A stretch of 64,000 bases of DNA from the NCBI GenBank assembly GCA_000620005.1, contig JHVF01000002.1:36028-100027 (forward strand). Direction: 5' to 3'. Under the pieces are notes generated by a model. That model had not been told where the DNA came from and made no database searches. It saw only the letters and a list, made by a program, of their open reading frames with translations. This document shows positions 34,884 through 45,663 of this stretch, in pieces. The number at the start of each line of letters is the position of its first letter. The first letter of the stretch is position 1. The position numbers and the translations under genes are program-made. This stretch comes from Metamycoplasma spumans ATCC 19526. Lineage in GTDB: Bacteria > Bacillota_I > Bacilli_A > Mycoplasmatales > Metamycoplasmataceae.

Positions 34884-37691
34884 ATGAGAAAAAGCAGAAA
34901 AGAAGAAATTGAAGAAATAACAGAAAATATTATAGAAAAAAACATGGTCGATCTAATGAGCGATCGTTTTGGTCGATTTTCAAAGTATGTTATTCAACAA
35001 AGAGCTATACCAGATTCAAGAGACGGTTTAAAGCCAGTTCAAAGACGTATTCTTTATTCAATGTGAAATTTAAAGCTTAAGAATAAAGAACCATTTAAAA
35101 AATCAGCCCGTATTGTAGGTGACGTTATTGGTAGATACCACCCACACGGTGATAGCTCAATTTATGAAGCTTTAGTTAGAATGAGTCAAGAGTGAAAATC
35201 TAACTTTCCATTAATTGAAATGCACGGTAATAAAGGTTCGATTGACGACGACCCAGCAGCTGCTATGCGTTATACTGAATCAAGACTTGAAAAAATAGCA
35301 GAACTAATGTTAAAAGACTTAGATAGAAAAGTAGTTACATTAGCCCCTAACTTTGATGACTCAGAATATGAACCAACTGTATTACCTAGTTTATTTCCTA
35401 ATCTATTAGTAAATGGATCTAAGGGTATTGCATCTGGATTTGCAACAGAGATTCCGCCACATAATTTAGGTGAGGTCATTGACGCAACCATTGCAATGAT
35501 TAAAAAACCAAACATCAGTATCGATTCATTAATGGAATATGTTCAGGGCCCAGATTTTCCAACGGGTGGAGTTGTTAATGGTGTTAGTGGCATTGTCGAC
35601 GCCATGAAAACTGGACAAGGAAAAATATACATATCTTCAAAATACAAATTTATATATGATGAAAAAAATTCTGAAAAAATAATCGGTATTGAAATATATG
35701 AAATACCTTTTGGTGTCGTTAAATCTAAATTAGTAGCGTCAATAGATGCTATAGCAATTGATAAAGTCATCAGTGGTATTAAAGATGTTAGAGACCAATC
35801 TGACCGAAACGGTTTATCGATTTATTTAGAATTAGAAGACTTTGCCAACGCAGAAGCAATTATTGCCTATTTAATGAATAAAACTGATTTAAGAATCACT
35901 TATAACTATAATATGGTTGCAATTGACAAAAATGCACCTACTGTTTTAAATTTACAAACCGCTCTTTTATCTTATCTTAGTCATTTAAGAGAAGTTAACA
36001 CAAACGGCATTAAATATGATCTGCAAAAATATAAACTAAGATTGGAAATTGTTGAAGGTTTTATTAGAGTTGCAGAAATTTCTGATGAAGTTATTAAAGT
36101 TATTAAAAATAGCGATAATTCTAAAAAAGGGGTTATTTTAGCTTTAATTCAAATATTTAAATTTACTGAAATTCAAGCAACAGCTATTGCTGAACTTAGA
36201 TTATATAAATTATCAAGAATGGACCAAGTTGAATTTCAAAATGAAAAGCTAGAATTAGAAAAAAACATTGCTTTTTGTAGCTTATTATTGAGTGATAGCT
36301 ATGAATTTGATAAATATTTAATTAAACAATTAAATACAATCAAAAGTGAATATTCAGTGCCTAGAAAGACTCTAATCAGCGAGCAGAAAGCAAATACAGA
36401 TATTGATCAAAAATTATTAACCAAAAATGAAGATTTTTATTTCTTTATTTCTAAAGAAGGCTATATTAAGAAAATTAGTGCGAAAGTTTATTCATCTAAT
36501 GAATTAACATCATATAAAGTTAAAGAAGGGGATAGTTTACTTTACTATGACAAAATTAATTCACTTTCAAAACTAATAATGTTCACTAACGTTGGAAACT
36601 ATTTCGTAATTGATGCCCATACATTAAAAGATTCACAATGAAAAGATTTAGGAAATCACATTTCTTCTATCGCCTCATTAGAAGCTAATGAAAAAATAAT
36701 TAGAGTAATGGAAATAACTTCATTTAATTCATACATTGAAATAATATTAATTTCAAAATATGGTTTTGCTAAAAAAGTAAAATTAGAAGAATTTAATTCA
36801 AAATTAAGCAATAAAACAAGAAGCTGTATGAGTTTCAAAAACTCAAATGACGAGTTGGTTGATGCAAGAATAAGCAATGGAGAAAAAGATATTTTAATCA
36901 TCTTAACAAATGGATCTTATCATTTAATAAATGAAAATGTTTTTACAACTTCACTTGCTTTAAAGGCTCAAGGAATAAAATTATTGCCTAAACTTTTAAT
37001 AAAAGACAATGTATTTGTTAGTGCATTTGCAACTGTAAATAAAAGTAATTCAATCATTTTATTATGCCAAGACGGGCTTGCCAAAATATGAAATGTAAAG
37101 GATATTGAAGAAGTTGGTAGATTCAATCGCGGGTCAAAACTATACAATGTCTTAAAAAATCAAGATTGCACACCTTTATCATTAGAGGTTATCACCAAAA
37201 CCCTTGAATTTATATATACCAATAAAGACAACGCTCTTGTTAAGTTTGATTATTTAAGTCTTTTAAAAGATCGTTCTAAAGAAGATAAACTAATAAAACT
37301 TGAGTATGATTATTTAAATGCTGGCCATTTAATTCAAGCGATAAAGATAAATGAATTAATCGATCCAGATGATGAAGAAAAGCAAAAAATCAGAACTAAT
37401 TATTTAAAAAATCAAAATAATAATGACTTATCATTAACTATTGAAACTGCTTTAATCAAAAGAAATTATGACGTTGATCATAGCAAAAAAATTGAATTAG
37501 AAGAAATTCAAGAAGATGAAGATTTTGAACAATTAGCGCTTTTTGATTTAGATGATGACAAAGGTGACGATACAAATAAAAAAGAAGATAAAATTACTGA
37601 AAAATTGTCTCTAGACGAAAAATTAGCACGCATTGAAAAGATTGATGTTGATGGATTAATGAAAAAAGTTGAACAATTTAAGAAAAAATAG
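34884..37691 (+). CDS. parC: DNA topoisomerase IV subunit A
   Basis: 935 residues. Winged-helix breakage-reunion domain with [19 protein letters not shown], the quinolone-determining segment [19 protein letters not shown] (Ser and Glu at the E. coli ParC 80 and 84 positions kept) and the active-site Tyr in [17 protein letters not shown] poorly conserved beta-pinwheel region follows, and the last about 110 residues are acidic ([20 protein letters not shown]). Five TGA codons are Trp. It is co-transcribed with parE. A promoter for the next gene lies in its last 25 bp. Confidence 0.93.
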
Positions 37692-37698
37692 ATATAAT
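37669..37698 (+). promoter_or_regulatory. Promoter of the 42-residue basic protein
   Basis: TTGAAC (37669-37674), an 18-bp spacer and TATAAT (37693-37698). It overlaps the parC stop. An AT-rich imperfect palindrome around ATCAATTGAT (37704-37713) lies just downstream. Confidence 0.6.
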
Positions 37699-37743
37699 TT
37701 TATCATCAATTGATATCTATAAAATTTTGCAAAAGGAGTACAC

Positions 37744-37872
37744 ATGAGAAAAGATGTTAGATTAGCTAATAAAGTTAAAGCTGAAAAAAGAGCTCACAAA
37801 TTAGCTTTAGAAAGAGCAAGAGACGCTAGAAGAGCTGCTAGAAAAGCTGCTCCAAACGTTGAAAACAATTAA
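37744..37872 (+). CDS. 42-residue Arg/Lys/Ala-rich basic protein
   Basis: Very short but well supported: own promoter, AAAAGGAGTACAC ribosome-binding site, and a strong terminator after the stop. The sequence is almost wholly helix-forming and highly basic (VKAEKRAHKLALERARDARR, then AARKAAP), with an acidic Asn-rich end. It has no TGA and no Cys. It could bind nucleic acid or ribosomes; that is inference from charge only. I do not recognise a family. Confidence 0.65.
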   Translation: MRKDVRLANKVKAEKRAHKLALERARDARRAARKAAPNVENN

Positions 37873-37905
37873 TTTTGTTATCTTATATTATTATTAAAAT
37901 AATTT

Positions 37906-37931
37906 AGAAGGCATAAGCCTTCTTTTTTTAT
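37906..37931 (+). terminator. Terminator of the basic small protein
   Basis: Perfect 7-bp stem AGAAGGC/GCCTTCT with an ATAA loop and at least seven T. Confidence 0.9.
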
Positions 37932-37986
37932 AATTAAAGCTATTAATATTATAAAATAATGATATAAATTACTAAAGGAGATGCGA

Positions 37987-39480
37987 ATGAAAAAATCAGT
38001 AAAAGTATTATTATCAAGTTTAGCAGTTTTTACAACAACTTTACCTCTAATTGCTATATCATGTAATTCTAAAGAGGATACAAAAGTATCAAATGAAGTG
38101 AAAATTGAAAGGGTTGAAAAAGACTTAGAAGCAAAAGACCCCGAATTTGCATCATGAGCAATTAAAGGAGATAACCTTTTTAAAATAGAAGAGTCGGATT
38201 TAGCTAAATTAAAAAATGAATTGAATAATTCTGATTTATATTATTCATATACAAAAACAAAAATTGGTTTAATTCAAAAGGGCAGAAAACCTAACAAAAA
38301 GGCTTGAGAGTCAATGCAATATTTAATTTTACCAAAGAGAGATATTCCAAAAAATTACCAAGTGGTAATTGATAGCGGTGAAGCTTATGTTAAAGAAAAT
38401 AACAAGGTTAAATTAAACAGTAAAATTAATTTCAAGATAAACGGCACCACACTGATTCTAAATTACAGAATGGCGAAATTTAATGGCTCAAATGATCCAT
38501 ATATTAGCAAAAATGTGTATGAAAGTAGAATTGATTTAAAATCGGCTCCTGCAAGTTCAGAATCAAAAGAGACAGAAAAAGAGCAAACAAATCCAATTAA
38601 CGAAAATAAAAAATTACATTTATCGCTTGCGATATTAGATGAAAACCATGAGCTAAAATATGAAAGTAGTGATTTTTACCAACCATTAGACGGTTTAAGC
38701 GGCGAAGAATTAAGAAATCAATTATTTAAATTGCAAAAAAGTCATAGAAATAAAACAGGTAGTTATAACGATTTATTCTCAACATATAGAGATGCCTTTG
38801 TTGATAATTATTATGAAAAAGATGGCTCGGTATTGGATATTTATGAAGAAATGCCAAATTCAATAGATACTTATGTACAATGACATGGCAAATTTAGAGA
38901 TGAAGGAAAAAAAGAAGGGGCTGGAATGAATCGTGAGCATTTAGTTGCTCAAAGTTGATTTGCAAAAGCAACTCCAATGAGAAATGATGCCCATCATGTT
39001 TGACCTACAGATAAAGAAGTAAATGCAAGACATGGAAATTATCCATTTGGAACCGTTATAGAAGCAAGTTTTACTTCGGTAAATGGAACAAAAGTTGGAA
39101 AATCTGCTGAAGATGGTGGTTTAGTTGCTGAAGTAATAGACGAATTTAAAGGTGACGTTGCAAGAGCATTTTTATACTTTACATTGACATATAAAGATCA
39201 AAACTTATACTATAATAATTCAGCTACAAGATTTTATGAAAATAAAAAAGGTGAAGCAACAATCAGAACACCATTTAAAAACACAATGTTGCTATGAGCT
39301 AAAAAAGATAATATTTCTCAGTTTGACTTAGATAGAAATAATGGCATATTTAAACATCAAAGAAATAGAAATCCTTTTATTGATTATCCCGAATTAATTG
39401 ATGTTGTATTTAAAAACGACAATAACTTTGTATTCAAAAATAAAGGAATCGCAACAAAACTTGTTGCTAAAGAAAAATAA
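37987..39480 (+). CDS. surface lipoprotein, endonuclease I family
   Basis: 497 residues with lipoprotein signal (MKKSVKVLLSSLAVF, lipobox IAISC, Cys near residue 26). The C-terminal half is an EndA/NucM-type endonuclease I domain: MNREHLVAQSWF and DAHHVWPTDKEVNARHGNYPFG carry the catalytic His and metal-ligand Asn and His residues of the family, all intact. The N-terminal about 270 residues are lineage-specific. A membrane-anchored nuclease would supply nucleotides from host DNA and RNA, which mycoplasmas cannot make themselves. AAAGGAGATG precedes ATG 37987; ATG 37981 is in the same frame but overlaps that site. Confidence 0.88.
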
Positions 39481-39484
39481 TTTT

Positions 39485-39517
39485 AAAACACGTTGTAAAA
39501 AACGTGTTTTAATTTTC
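39485..39517 (+). terminator. Terminator of the nuclease lipoprotein
   Basis: Ten-base stem AAAACACGTT/AACGTGTTTT with a 6-base loop and an AATTTT tail, 4 nt after the stop. Confidence 0.85.
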
Positions 39518-39615
39518 AGACAAAGGTTTTACTTACTTTTAATTAAAGAATGAGTGTTTAGTCACAAATTAAAATCTTTAAACATAAAAGTTTATAATTT
39601 TAGCTAGGAGTAAAT

Positions 39616-40932
39616 ATGAAAAAATATATAAACTACAAACAAAATGAGTCTGAATATGAACAAATGGCTCAACATATTGCCAACCTTTGTGCAATACCTT
39701 CTATAAGTGACGAAACAGAATCAAGTGTTTTCCCTTTTGGAAAAGCTACTAACGATGCTCTTGATTATGCTTTAAATTTAGCTAAGTCTTTTGGATTTAA
39801 CATCTATAAAGATGAAAAAAATCGTTACGGGTATGCTGAAATTGGAAAGGGTAATAAAATAATCGGCATTTTAGCTCACTTAGATGTTGTTCCTGCTGGC
39901 GATGAAAGTCAATGAAATACCAGTGCATTTGAACCAATAATAACAAATGAAGCCATCATAGCAAGAGGTTCATTAGATGATAAAGGTCCAAGTGTTATTA
40001 ATTTATATGCAATGAAATATATTAATGACAATAATTTATTAGAAGATGAATGAAAAATAAGAATTGTATTTGGAATTTCAGAAGAAACTAATATGAAATC
40101 AATGAAATATTACATAGCTGATCACGGAGCTCCTTATATTTCATATACACCTGATGGCGAATGACCATTAATATATGCTGAAAAAATGGTTTACCACGTT
40201 AATTTAGAATTTCCAAAAGTAAAAGACATATATTTAGAAGCGGGCGAAGTTGTAAATCAAATTCCAGATAATTTATATTTAAAGCATCAAGGAAACGATG
40301 AAATAATTAAAGGCATTGGCGGACATGGCTCAACTCCTGAAAAAGGACAAAATGCCATTATAAAAGCAATTAAATTACTATCTGAAAAACACTTCGAATT
40401 AAAAAGTGAACCTTTATTTAAATTTATTTTAGACAATCTGTCAAACGAAAATTATGAACTTAAAAATATTTTTAAAAACTATGAAGATTTTTCGGGAAAA
40501 TTATCAGCAAACCTAGGAATTATTAAAACAAATGAGCAATCGCATGTACTGTCATTCGATTTCAGAGTTCCTGTTTCACATAGCGTTGATGAAGTTACAA
40601 ACGATTTAAATACTTATTTAGAAAAAGAATTTAATGGCTTAGTTAAGTTAAATATCATCGGCACAAAGCAACCTAAATACATACATAAGGACTCAAAATT
40701 AGTTTCAATTTTAATGGAAACATTCAATGAAGGAATGCATACAAACGAAGTTCCTTTAGCAATTGGTGGTGGTACCTATGCAAGGTTAATCGAAAATTGT
40801 GTTGCTTTCGGTTCAACAAAATATATGCACTTAATGCATGGGCCAAACGAAAATTTTACTCATAAAGAAATAAAAGAATCACTTGAGATTTATATTAATG
40901 CCTTAAATAGGTTGCAAGATTATGATAAATAA
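39616..40932 (+). CDS. pepV: M20-family dipeptidase PepV
   Basis: 438 residues, cytoplasmic zinc dipeptidase. Metal and active-site segments are all visible: GILAHLDVVPAGDE, ARGSLDDKGPS, the Glu pair in GISEETNMKSMKYY, TPDGEWPLIYAEK, and the late His in MHGPNENFTHKE. TAGGAGTAAAT lies before the ATG; a TATAAT (about 39591) suggests its own promoter. It ends in a terminator. Three TGA codons are Trp. It supplies amino acids from imported dipeptides. Confidence 0.93.
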
Positions 40933-40955
40933 GCAAAAATTTGCTTATTTTTTAT
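40928..40955 (+). terminator. Terminator of pepV
   Basis: Ten-base stem AATAAGCAAA/TTTGCTTATT with a 2-base loop, overlapping the pepV stop codon, and a T-rich tail. Confidence 0.75.
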
Positions 40956-40981
40956 TTAATATATTATCATTTTAAATAATT

Positions 40982-41692
40982 ATGGCAAAGATAAGATTAG
41001 AAAAATATATCGCCGATGTTACAAGCCTAACAAGAAAAGAAATTAAAAAAATTATGGATGAAGGTTATGTCACTGTTAATGGCGAAATTATAAGAAGATC
41101 AATATCAGTTAATATTGATGATGAAATTTGTTTGTATGATGAAATTTTAAAATATGAAAAATATAAATACTATATGCTAAATAAACCGGCAGGTTATATA
41201 ACTGCTAATCATGACTATCACGAGGCGACAATATTTGATTTATTACCCGAATTAAGATCTGAAAAATTATTTGCTTACGGTAGACTTGATAAGGATACTG
41301 AGGGAATTATTTTAATAAGTAACGATGGTGTTTTAGGACATAAATTATTGAATCCAAAATACCATGTTAAAAAAACTTATTTTGTAAAAGTAGATAAACC
41401 TTTCAATGACAATATCAAAAACCATTTTCCCAAACCAATAAAAATTGGTGAAGGCGAGATTGTTAATGATTACAAATTTGATTTTATATCTGAAGATCAA
41501 TGTCTTTTAGAAATTAGCGAAGGTAAGTTCCATCAAGTAAAGAGAATGTTAGAATTTTTTGAATACGCTGTGACCTATTTAAAAAGAATTAAATTTGGAC
41601 CACTTAAATTAGATAATGATTTAGCTTTGGGTGATATTCGACCCTTAACCGAAGAAGAAATAAGGTTATTAAAAGAGAACATTGACGTATAA
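40982..41692 (+). CDS. rsuA: RsuA-family 16S rRNA pseudouridine synthase
   Basis: 236 residues, with an N-terminal S4 domain (MAKIRLEKYIADVTSLTRKE) and an RsuA-type catalytic domain. The catalytic Asp is in AYGRLDKDTEGIILISNDG, with KTYFVKVDKPFN and LEISEGKFHQVKRMLEFF further on. Length and the segment RPLTEEEIRLLK at the end suit RsuA, which modifies U516 of 16S rRNA; RluB is the alternative. There is no Shine-Dalgarno sequence; a TATTAT ends 14 nt before the ATG, so the leader would be very short. Confidence 0.87.
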   Translation: MAKIRLEKYIADVTSLTRKEIKKIMDEGYVTVNGEIIRRSISVNIDDEICLYDEILKYEKYKYYMLNKPAGYITANHDYHEATIFDLLPELRSEKLFAYGRLDKDTEGIILISNDGVLGHKLLNPKYHVKKTYFVKVDKPFNDNIKNHFPKPIKIGEGEIVNDYKFDFISEDQCLLEISEGKFHQVKRMLEFFEYAVTYLKRIKFGPLKLDNDLALGDIRPLTEEEIRLLKENIDV

Positions 41693-41706
41693 ATTCCGTC
41701 ATTTTT
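41683..41706 (+). terminator. Probable terminator of rsuA
   Basis: Short stem TGACG/CGTCA with the stop codon in the loop, followed by TTTTT. The stem is only 5 bp. Confidence 0.5.
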
Positions 41707-41770
41707 ACTATAAAAATTGAATTTATTGTTAAATATCATGCCTTTATAAATAACAAAGTTATTTATTGTA

Positions 41771-41776
41771 TATAAT
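41771..41776 (+). promoter_or_regulatory. Lipid-kinase -10 element, leaderless arrangement
   Basis: TATAAT ends 6 nt before the ATG at 41783 and no ribosome-binding site exists, so the start codon is the expected 5' end of the mRNA. Confidence 0.55.
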
Positions 41777-41782
41777 AAGCAT

Positions 41783-42649
41783 ATGCTTTATATTTTTTAT
41801 AATTCTCTAGCAAAAAGTGGTTCAAACAAAAAACGGATCGAAAAAATCATTCAACAAGCTAAAAGTGTATTCAACCAAGCACAATATCAAGCAATTAATG
41901 TAATTGAAGTGAAAAAGCCTGATGAATTGATTAACAAGATGTCTGAACAAGATGTTGTTTTATTACTCGGTGGAGATGGAACATTGACGCACATCACTAA
42001 TGCAATATATGGTTATGAAATTAAACCTAAAATATATGCTTATCGAGCCGGGACAGGGAATGATTTTTTAAGAGATATTAAAAAAATAAAAACAACAGAA
42101 ATCTTGGATAAAAGATTTTATTACATTAAACCTTATATAAATAATTTACCAATAATAGAATTTAATAATGATAAGCGAACCTTTTTAAATGGTGTGGGCT
42201 TTGGAATAGAAGCCAACATCGCAAGAATTGTTAACGATGAAAAGAAATTAAAGGGGAGATCTTCGTTTTTAAGGGTCACTTTATCAGCAATACAAAATTT
42301 TAAAACCTATAACAATGTAAAAATTGAAGTTGATGGGGTTTTTCATAATTTTAATAATGTCTGAGTGATTTCGGTTATGAATGGCAAATATTTTGGTGGT
42401 GGAATGCAAGTTGCCCCGAATTCAAATAGAAAAGGCGATTGTTTAAGCCTTATTATAGTTCATAATATTTCGAGATCTTATTTACCTCTTTTATTTTTAT
42501 CTATTTATACAGGAACACATATACAATATAAGAAATATGTTAAGGAATTATTTGGAAAGAATATTAAAATATATCACGAAGGTATTAACCTTTCACAAAT
42601 TGATGGAGAATCTTTTGATATAACATCTCCAATAATAATTAAAAAATAA
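41783..42649 (+). CDS. diacylglycerol/lipid kinase family protein
   Basis: 288 residues. The catalytic-domain motif VVLLLGGDGTLTHITNAI (GGDGT) and FYNSLAKSGSNKKR at the start define the DgkB/YegS-type lipid kinase family, also related to sphingosine kinases. Further family segments are AYRAGTGNDFLRDI, NGVGFGIEANIARI, and VMNGKYFGGGMQVAPNSNRKG. It probably phosphorylates diacylglycerol in the membrane, returning it to phospholipid synthesis. One TGA is Trp. Its stop lies in one arm of a hairpin shared with the converging P-type ATPase gene. Confidence 0.88.
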
Positions 42650-42670
42650 GCAACTAATGCTTATTTTTTG
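42644..42670. terminator. Bidirectional terminator holding both stop codons
   Basis: Stem AAATAAGCA/TGCTTATTT with a five-base loop. The TAA of the lipid kinase (42647-42649) is in the left arm and the TAA of the minus-strand ATPase (42661-42663) is in the right arm. T runs follow on both strands. Confidence 0.8.
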
Positions 42671-45552
42671 TTTGTCTTACTTAACTTAGCTTCCTTAGGA
42701 GGTAAAATAAGTTTAAAGTCTGTGATTTCTTTAGTTTTCTTTTTCTTTTCTAAAAATAATACAATCATTTTTTGAGTGAAATAAATTGGAACTAAAACAA
42801 ATGGTATGCCGATGCCATATCCTATTAATTCAGGAGATTCTGCTAATGCTTCATATCCGTTGAATACTAATGCGATTTGTTTTACGAATGCTACTAATAT
42901 TAAAAACGCTAATGAAAAAATAACAGATGCATATACTTTTCAATAGAATAATGGATTTGACATAATTATTGGTTTTTTAGACATTAAGTTAATAGAGTTG
43001 AAAGTTGCTGTAATACCTAATATCAAGAACGCCATTGTTGAAGCTGCTCTTAGAACATCATCTGCTGTCGCATTTGGTTGATTAAATGCGTACAATGCCC
43101 CTAAATAATAACCAATTATCGATAAAATACCAACTAATATACCTTGTCATAAAGTATTTCAACCCATACCATTTGAAAATATTGATTCATATTTAGAAAT
43201 AGGACGTCTATTCATGTAATTTTCTTTAGAGTCTTGCAAGCCTAATGCAATTGCTGGAAAACCATGTGTAAATAAGTTTATTCACAATAATTGCGTTGCA
43301 GATAAAATATATAACTCTGAATTAGCCATAATAGCTTTTCATTGACCGCTTGAAAAAATTGCTTTGAAAATGAATAGACCTAAGAATACTAAAATTATTT
43401 CTGCAATAGATGTAATTAATAAGTTTTGAATTACATTTTTTATTTTTTGATATATTGAACGTCCATTATCTACGGCTTTAACGATAGTTGAAAAATTATC
43501 GTCAGCTAAAATCATGTTAGCGGCTTGTTTAGATGCTTCGGTTCCGGTTATTCCCATTGCACAACCGATGTCAGAAGCTTTAAGTGCAGGAGCGTCATTA
43601 ACCCCATCTCCTGTCATTGCCACAACTTGCTTTCTAGCTTGTCATGCCCTGACAATTCTCAACTTATCTTCTGGTTTAACCCTTGCATAAACTGCATAAT
43701 GTTCAATATTATTTGTTAATTCTTCATCTGATATTTCATCTAATTCTAATCCTGTAATTGCCCTATCGCCTTCATTTAGAATACCTAATGATAATGCTAT
43801 AGCTTTTGCTGTATTAATATTATCACCCGTTATCATAACTGGCTTAATACCCGCTTTTTTACACATTTCAATAGCATCTTTGGCGGTTTCTCTAGGTGGG
43901 TCAATCATGGCGACAAGTCCATTGAACTCTAAATTACTTTCAATTAATTTTTGAGATTCTTCTAATGGCATATCTTCTAATTTCTTTAGTTCAGAATCAG
44001 ATATTTCTTTTGATGCTATTGCCAAAACACGGTAAGCTTTCGACGCTCATTTATCATTTACTAAATTAGCTTCTTTCAATTTGTCTTCAGAAAGATTAAT
44101 GCAACGATTAATTAAAACATCAGGAGCGCCTTTTACAATAACAACATTCTTGTTATTTATTCTATTAACTGTTGACATTAATTTACGATCAGAATCGAAT
44201 GGTATAACCATTAATCTTGGATTATTATCTAAAATATTTGATTTTGTTTTATAAGCTGAATATTGTTCTAATGAATATAAAAATGATATTTCAGTTGGGT
44301 CGCCAGCCAGATTATATTTATCATCTTCTTTTATTAGATTTGCTTCTGAACATAATGAGCCATATTCAATTAATTTTAAATATTTATTTTCATCATATCC
44401 AGTATCTTGCATTTCAGATGAATCAGAAAACATATTAACGATAGTCATCTTATTTTGTGTTAATGTTCCAGTTTTATCAGAACAAATAACCGCACAACTT
44501 CCTAAAGATTCAACTGCCATTAAATCTTTAACGATAGCACGTTTTTTAGCCATTCTTTGAACTCCGATAGCCAAAATGATTGATGAAAATGCAATCAATC
44601 CTTCAGGAATTGCTGCGACAGCTAAAGAAATCGCATTAACTACTGTTGTGCTTCAAAATACTGTAGAGGCAAATGATCCTTTTGAAATCGCTTGGAAAAT
44701 TATTTGTACTAAGAAACTTGTAATAAATAGTGCAAGCCCTCCATAGCCAAATATTTTTCCCAGTTTATTTATTTTAATTTGTAATGGACTTAAATTTTCT
44801 TCTTGTTTATTAACTAGTGCCGATATTTTACCAAGTTCTGTATCTTGTCCAATAGCTGATACTATAAAATATCCAGTACCAGTCGCTATTATCGAAGAAG
44901 AGTATAACATGAATTTACGATCTGCAATAGGTAAAGTTAAGTCCCTTGATACTGTGTAATCTTTTTGTGTTGGTTCACTTTCACCTGTTAAAGAGCTTTC
45001 AATAGACGAAAGATTAGAACTAAATAACAAATAACCATCAGCAGGTACTACGTCACCAGCTTCAACTAAAACAACGTCACCTATTGTTATATCAGATGCG
45101 TTTATTGTTATTAAATTATTGTCCCTTATTACTTTAGCTTGTAATGGACTAAGTTTTTTCAATGCATTAATCGCTTGTTCACTTTTGATTTCTTGAACCG
45201 CTCCGACAAGAGAGTTAGTTAAAACAACAAATAAAATTATGCTAGGTTCAATAAATTCAATCAATAGTTTGTAATTATCATGTTTAAAATCTCAATGAGT
45301 TTGCACACCGCTTACGATGGCTAAAATATAAGATAATAAAGATGCAAATAATAAGATAATTACTAATAAATCCTTAAACTGACTTAAATAAACTAAAAAT
45401 GGATTTGTCTTTTTAGCTGACTGTAATTCATTCAAACCAAATTTTTCAGATCTTGATTTTGCTTCTTGAGAACTTAATCCTGATTTTAAATTTGTTTGTA
45501 GCAAATCATCAGTAATTATTGGCCGATTATTTACTATTACATTTTTTTTCAT
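42661..45552 (-). CDS. P-type cation-transporting ATPase, P2 (PacL/SERCA-like)
   Basis: 963 residues. Motifs in order: actuator loop [12 protein letters not shown] (TGES), M4 AVAAIPEGL, phosphorylation site [15 protein letters not shown], nucleotide-binding [28 protein letters not shown], and hinge [22 protein letters not shown]. An N-terminal cation-ATPase domain and six C-terminal membrane helices complete a P2-type pump, probably for Ca2+ although P2 subtypes are hard to separate by eye. ATG 45552 is preferred over ATG 45573 because AGGAAAGGAG lies between them, just before 45552. Several TGA codons are Trp. Confidence 0.92.
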
Positions 45553-45608
45553 TTTTTTCTCCTTTCCTAACATATTTAAATATTTTAAACTAAATCATTA
45601 AAATAAAT

Positions 45609-45634
45609 TAAAAACCAGTAGTAAAACTACTGGC
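45609..45634 (-). terminator. Terminator of the amino-acid permease
   Basis: Eight-base stem CCAGTAGT/ACTACTGG, minus strand, followed by TTTTTAATTT. It separates the permease from the ATPase gene downstream. Confidence 0.85.
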
Positions 45635-45663
45635 ATATAAATTAGTATATTAACAATTTATAA

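Noticed and set aside
44500..44660. P-type ATPase M4 motif [10 protein letters not shown] as an unusual pump
   Set aside because: The core PEGL and all catalytic motifs are intact; variation after PEGL is not enough to claim a new specificity.
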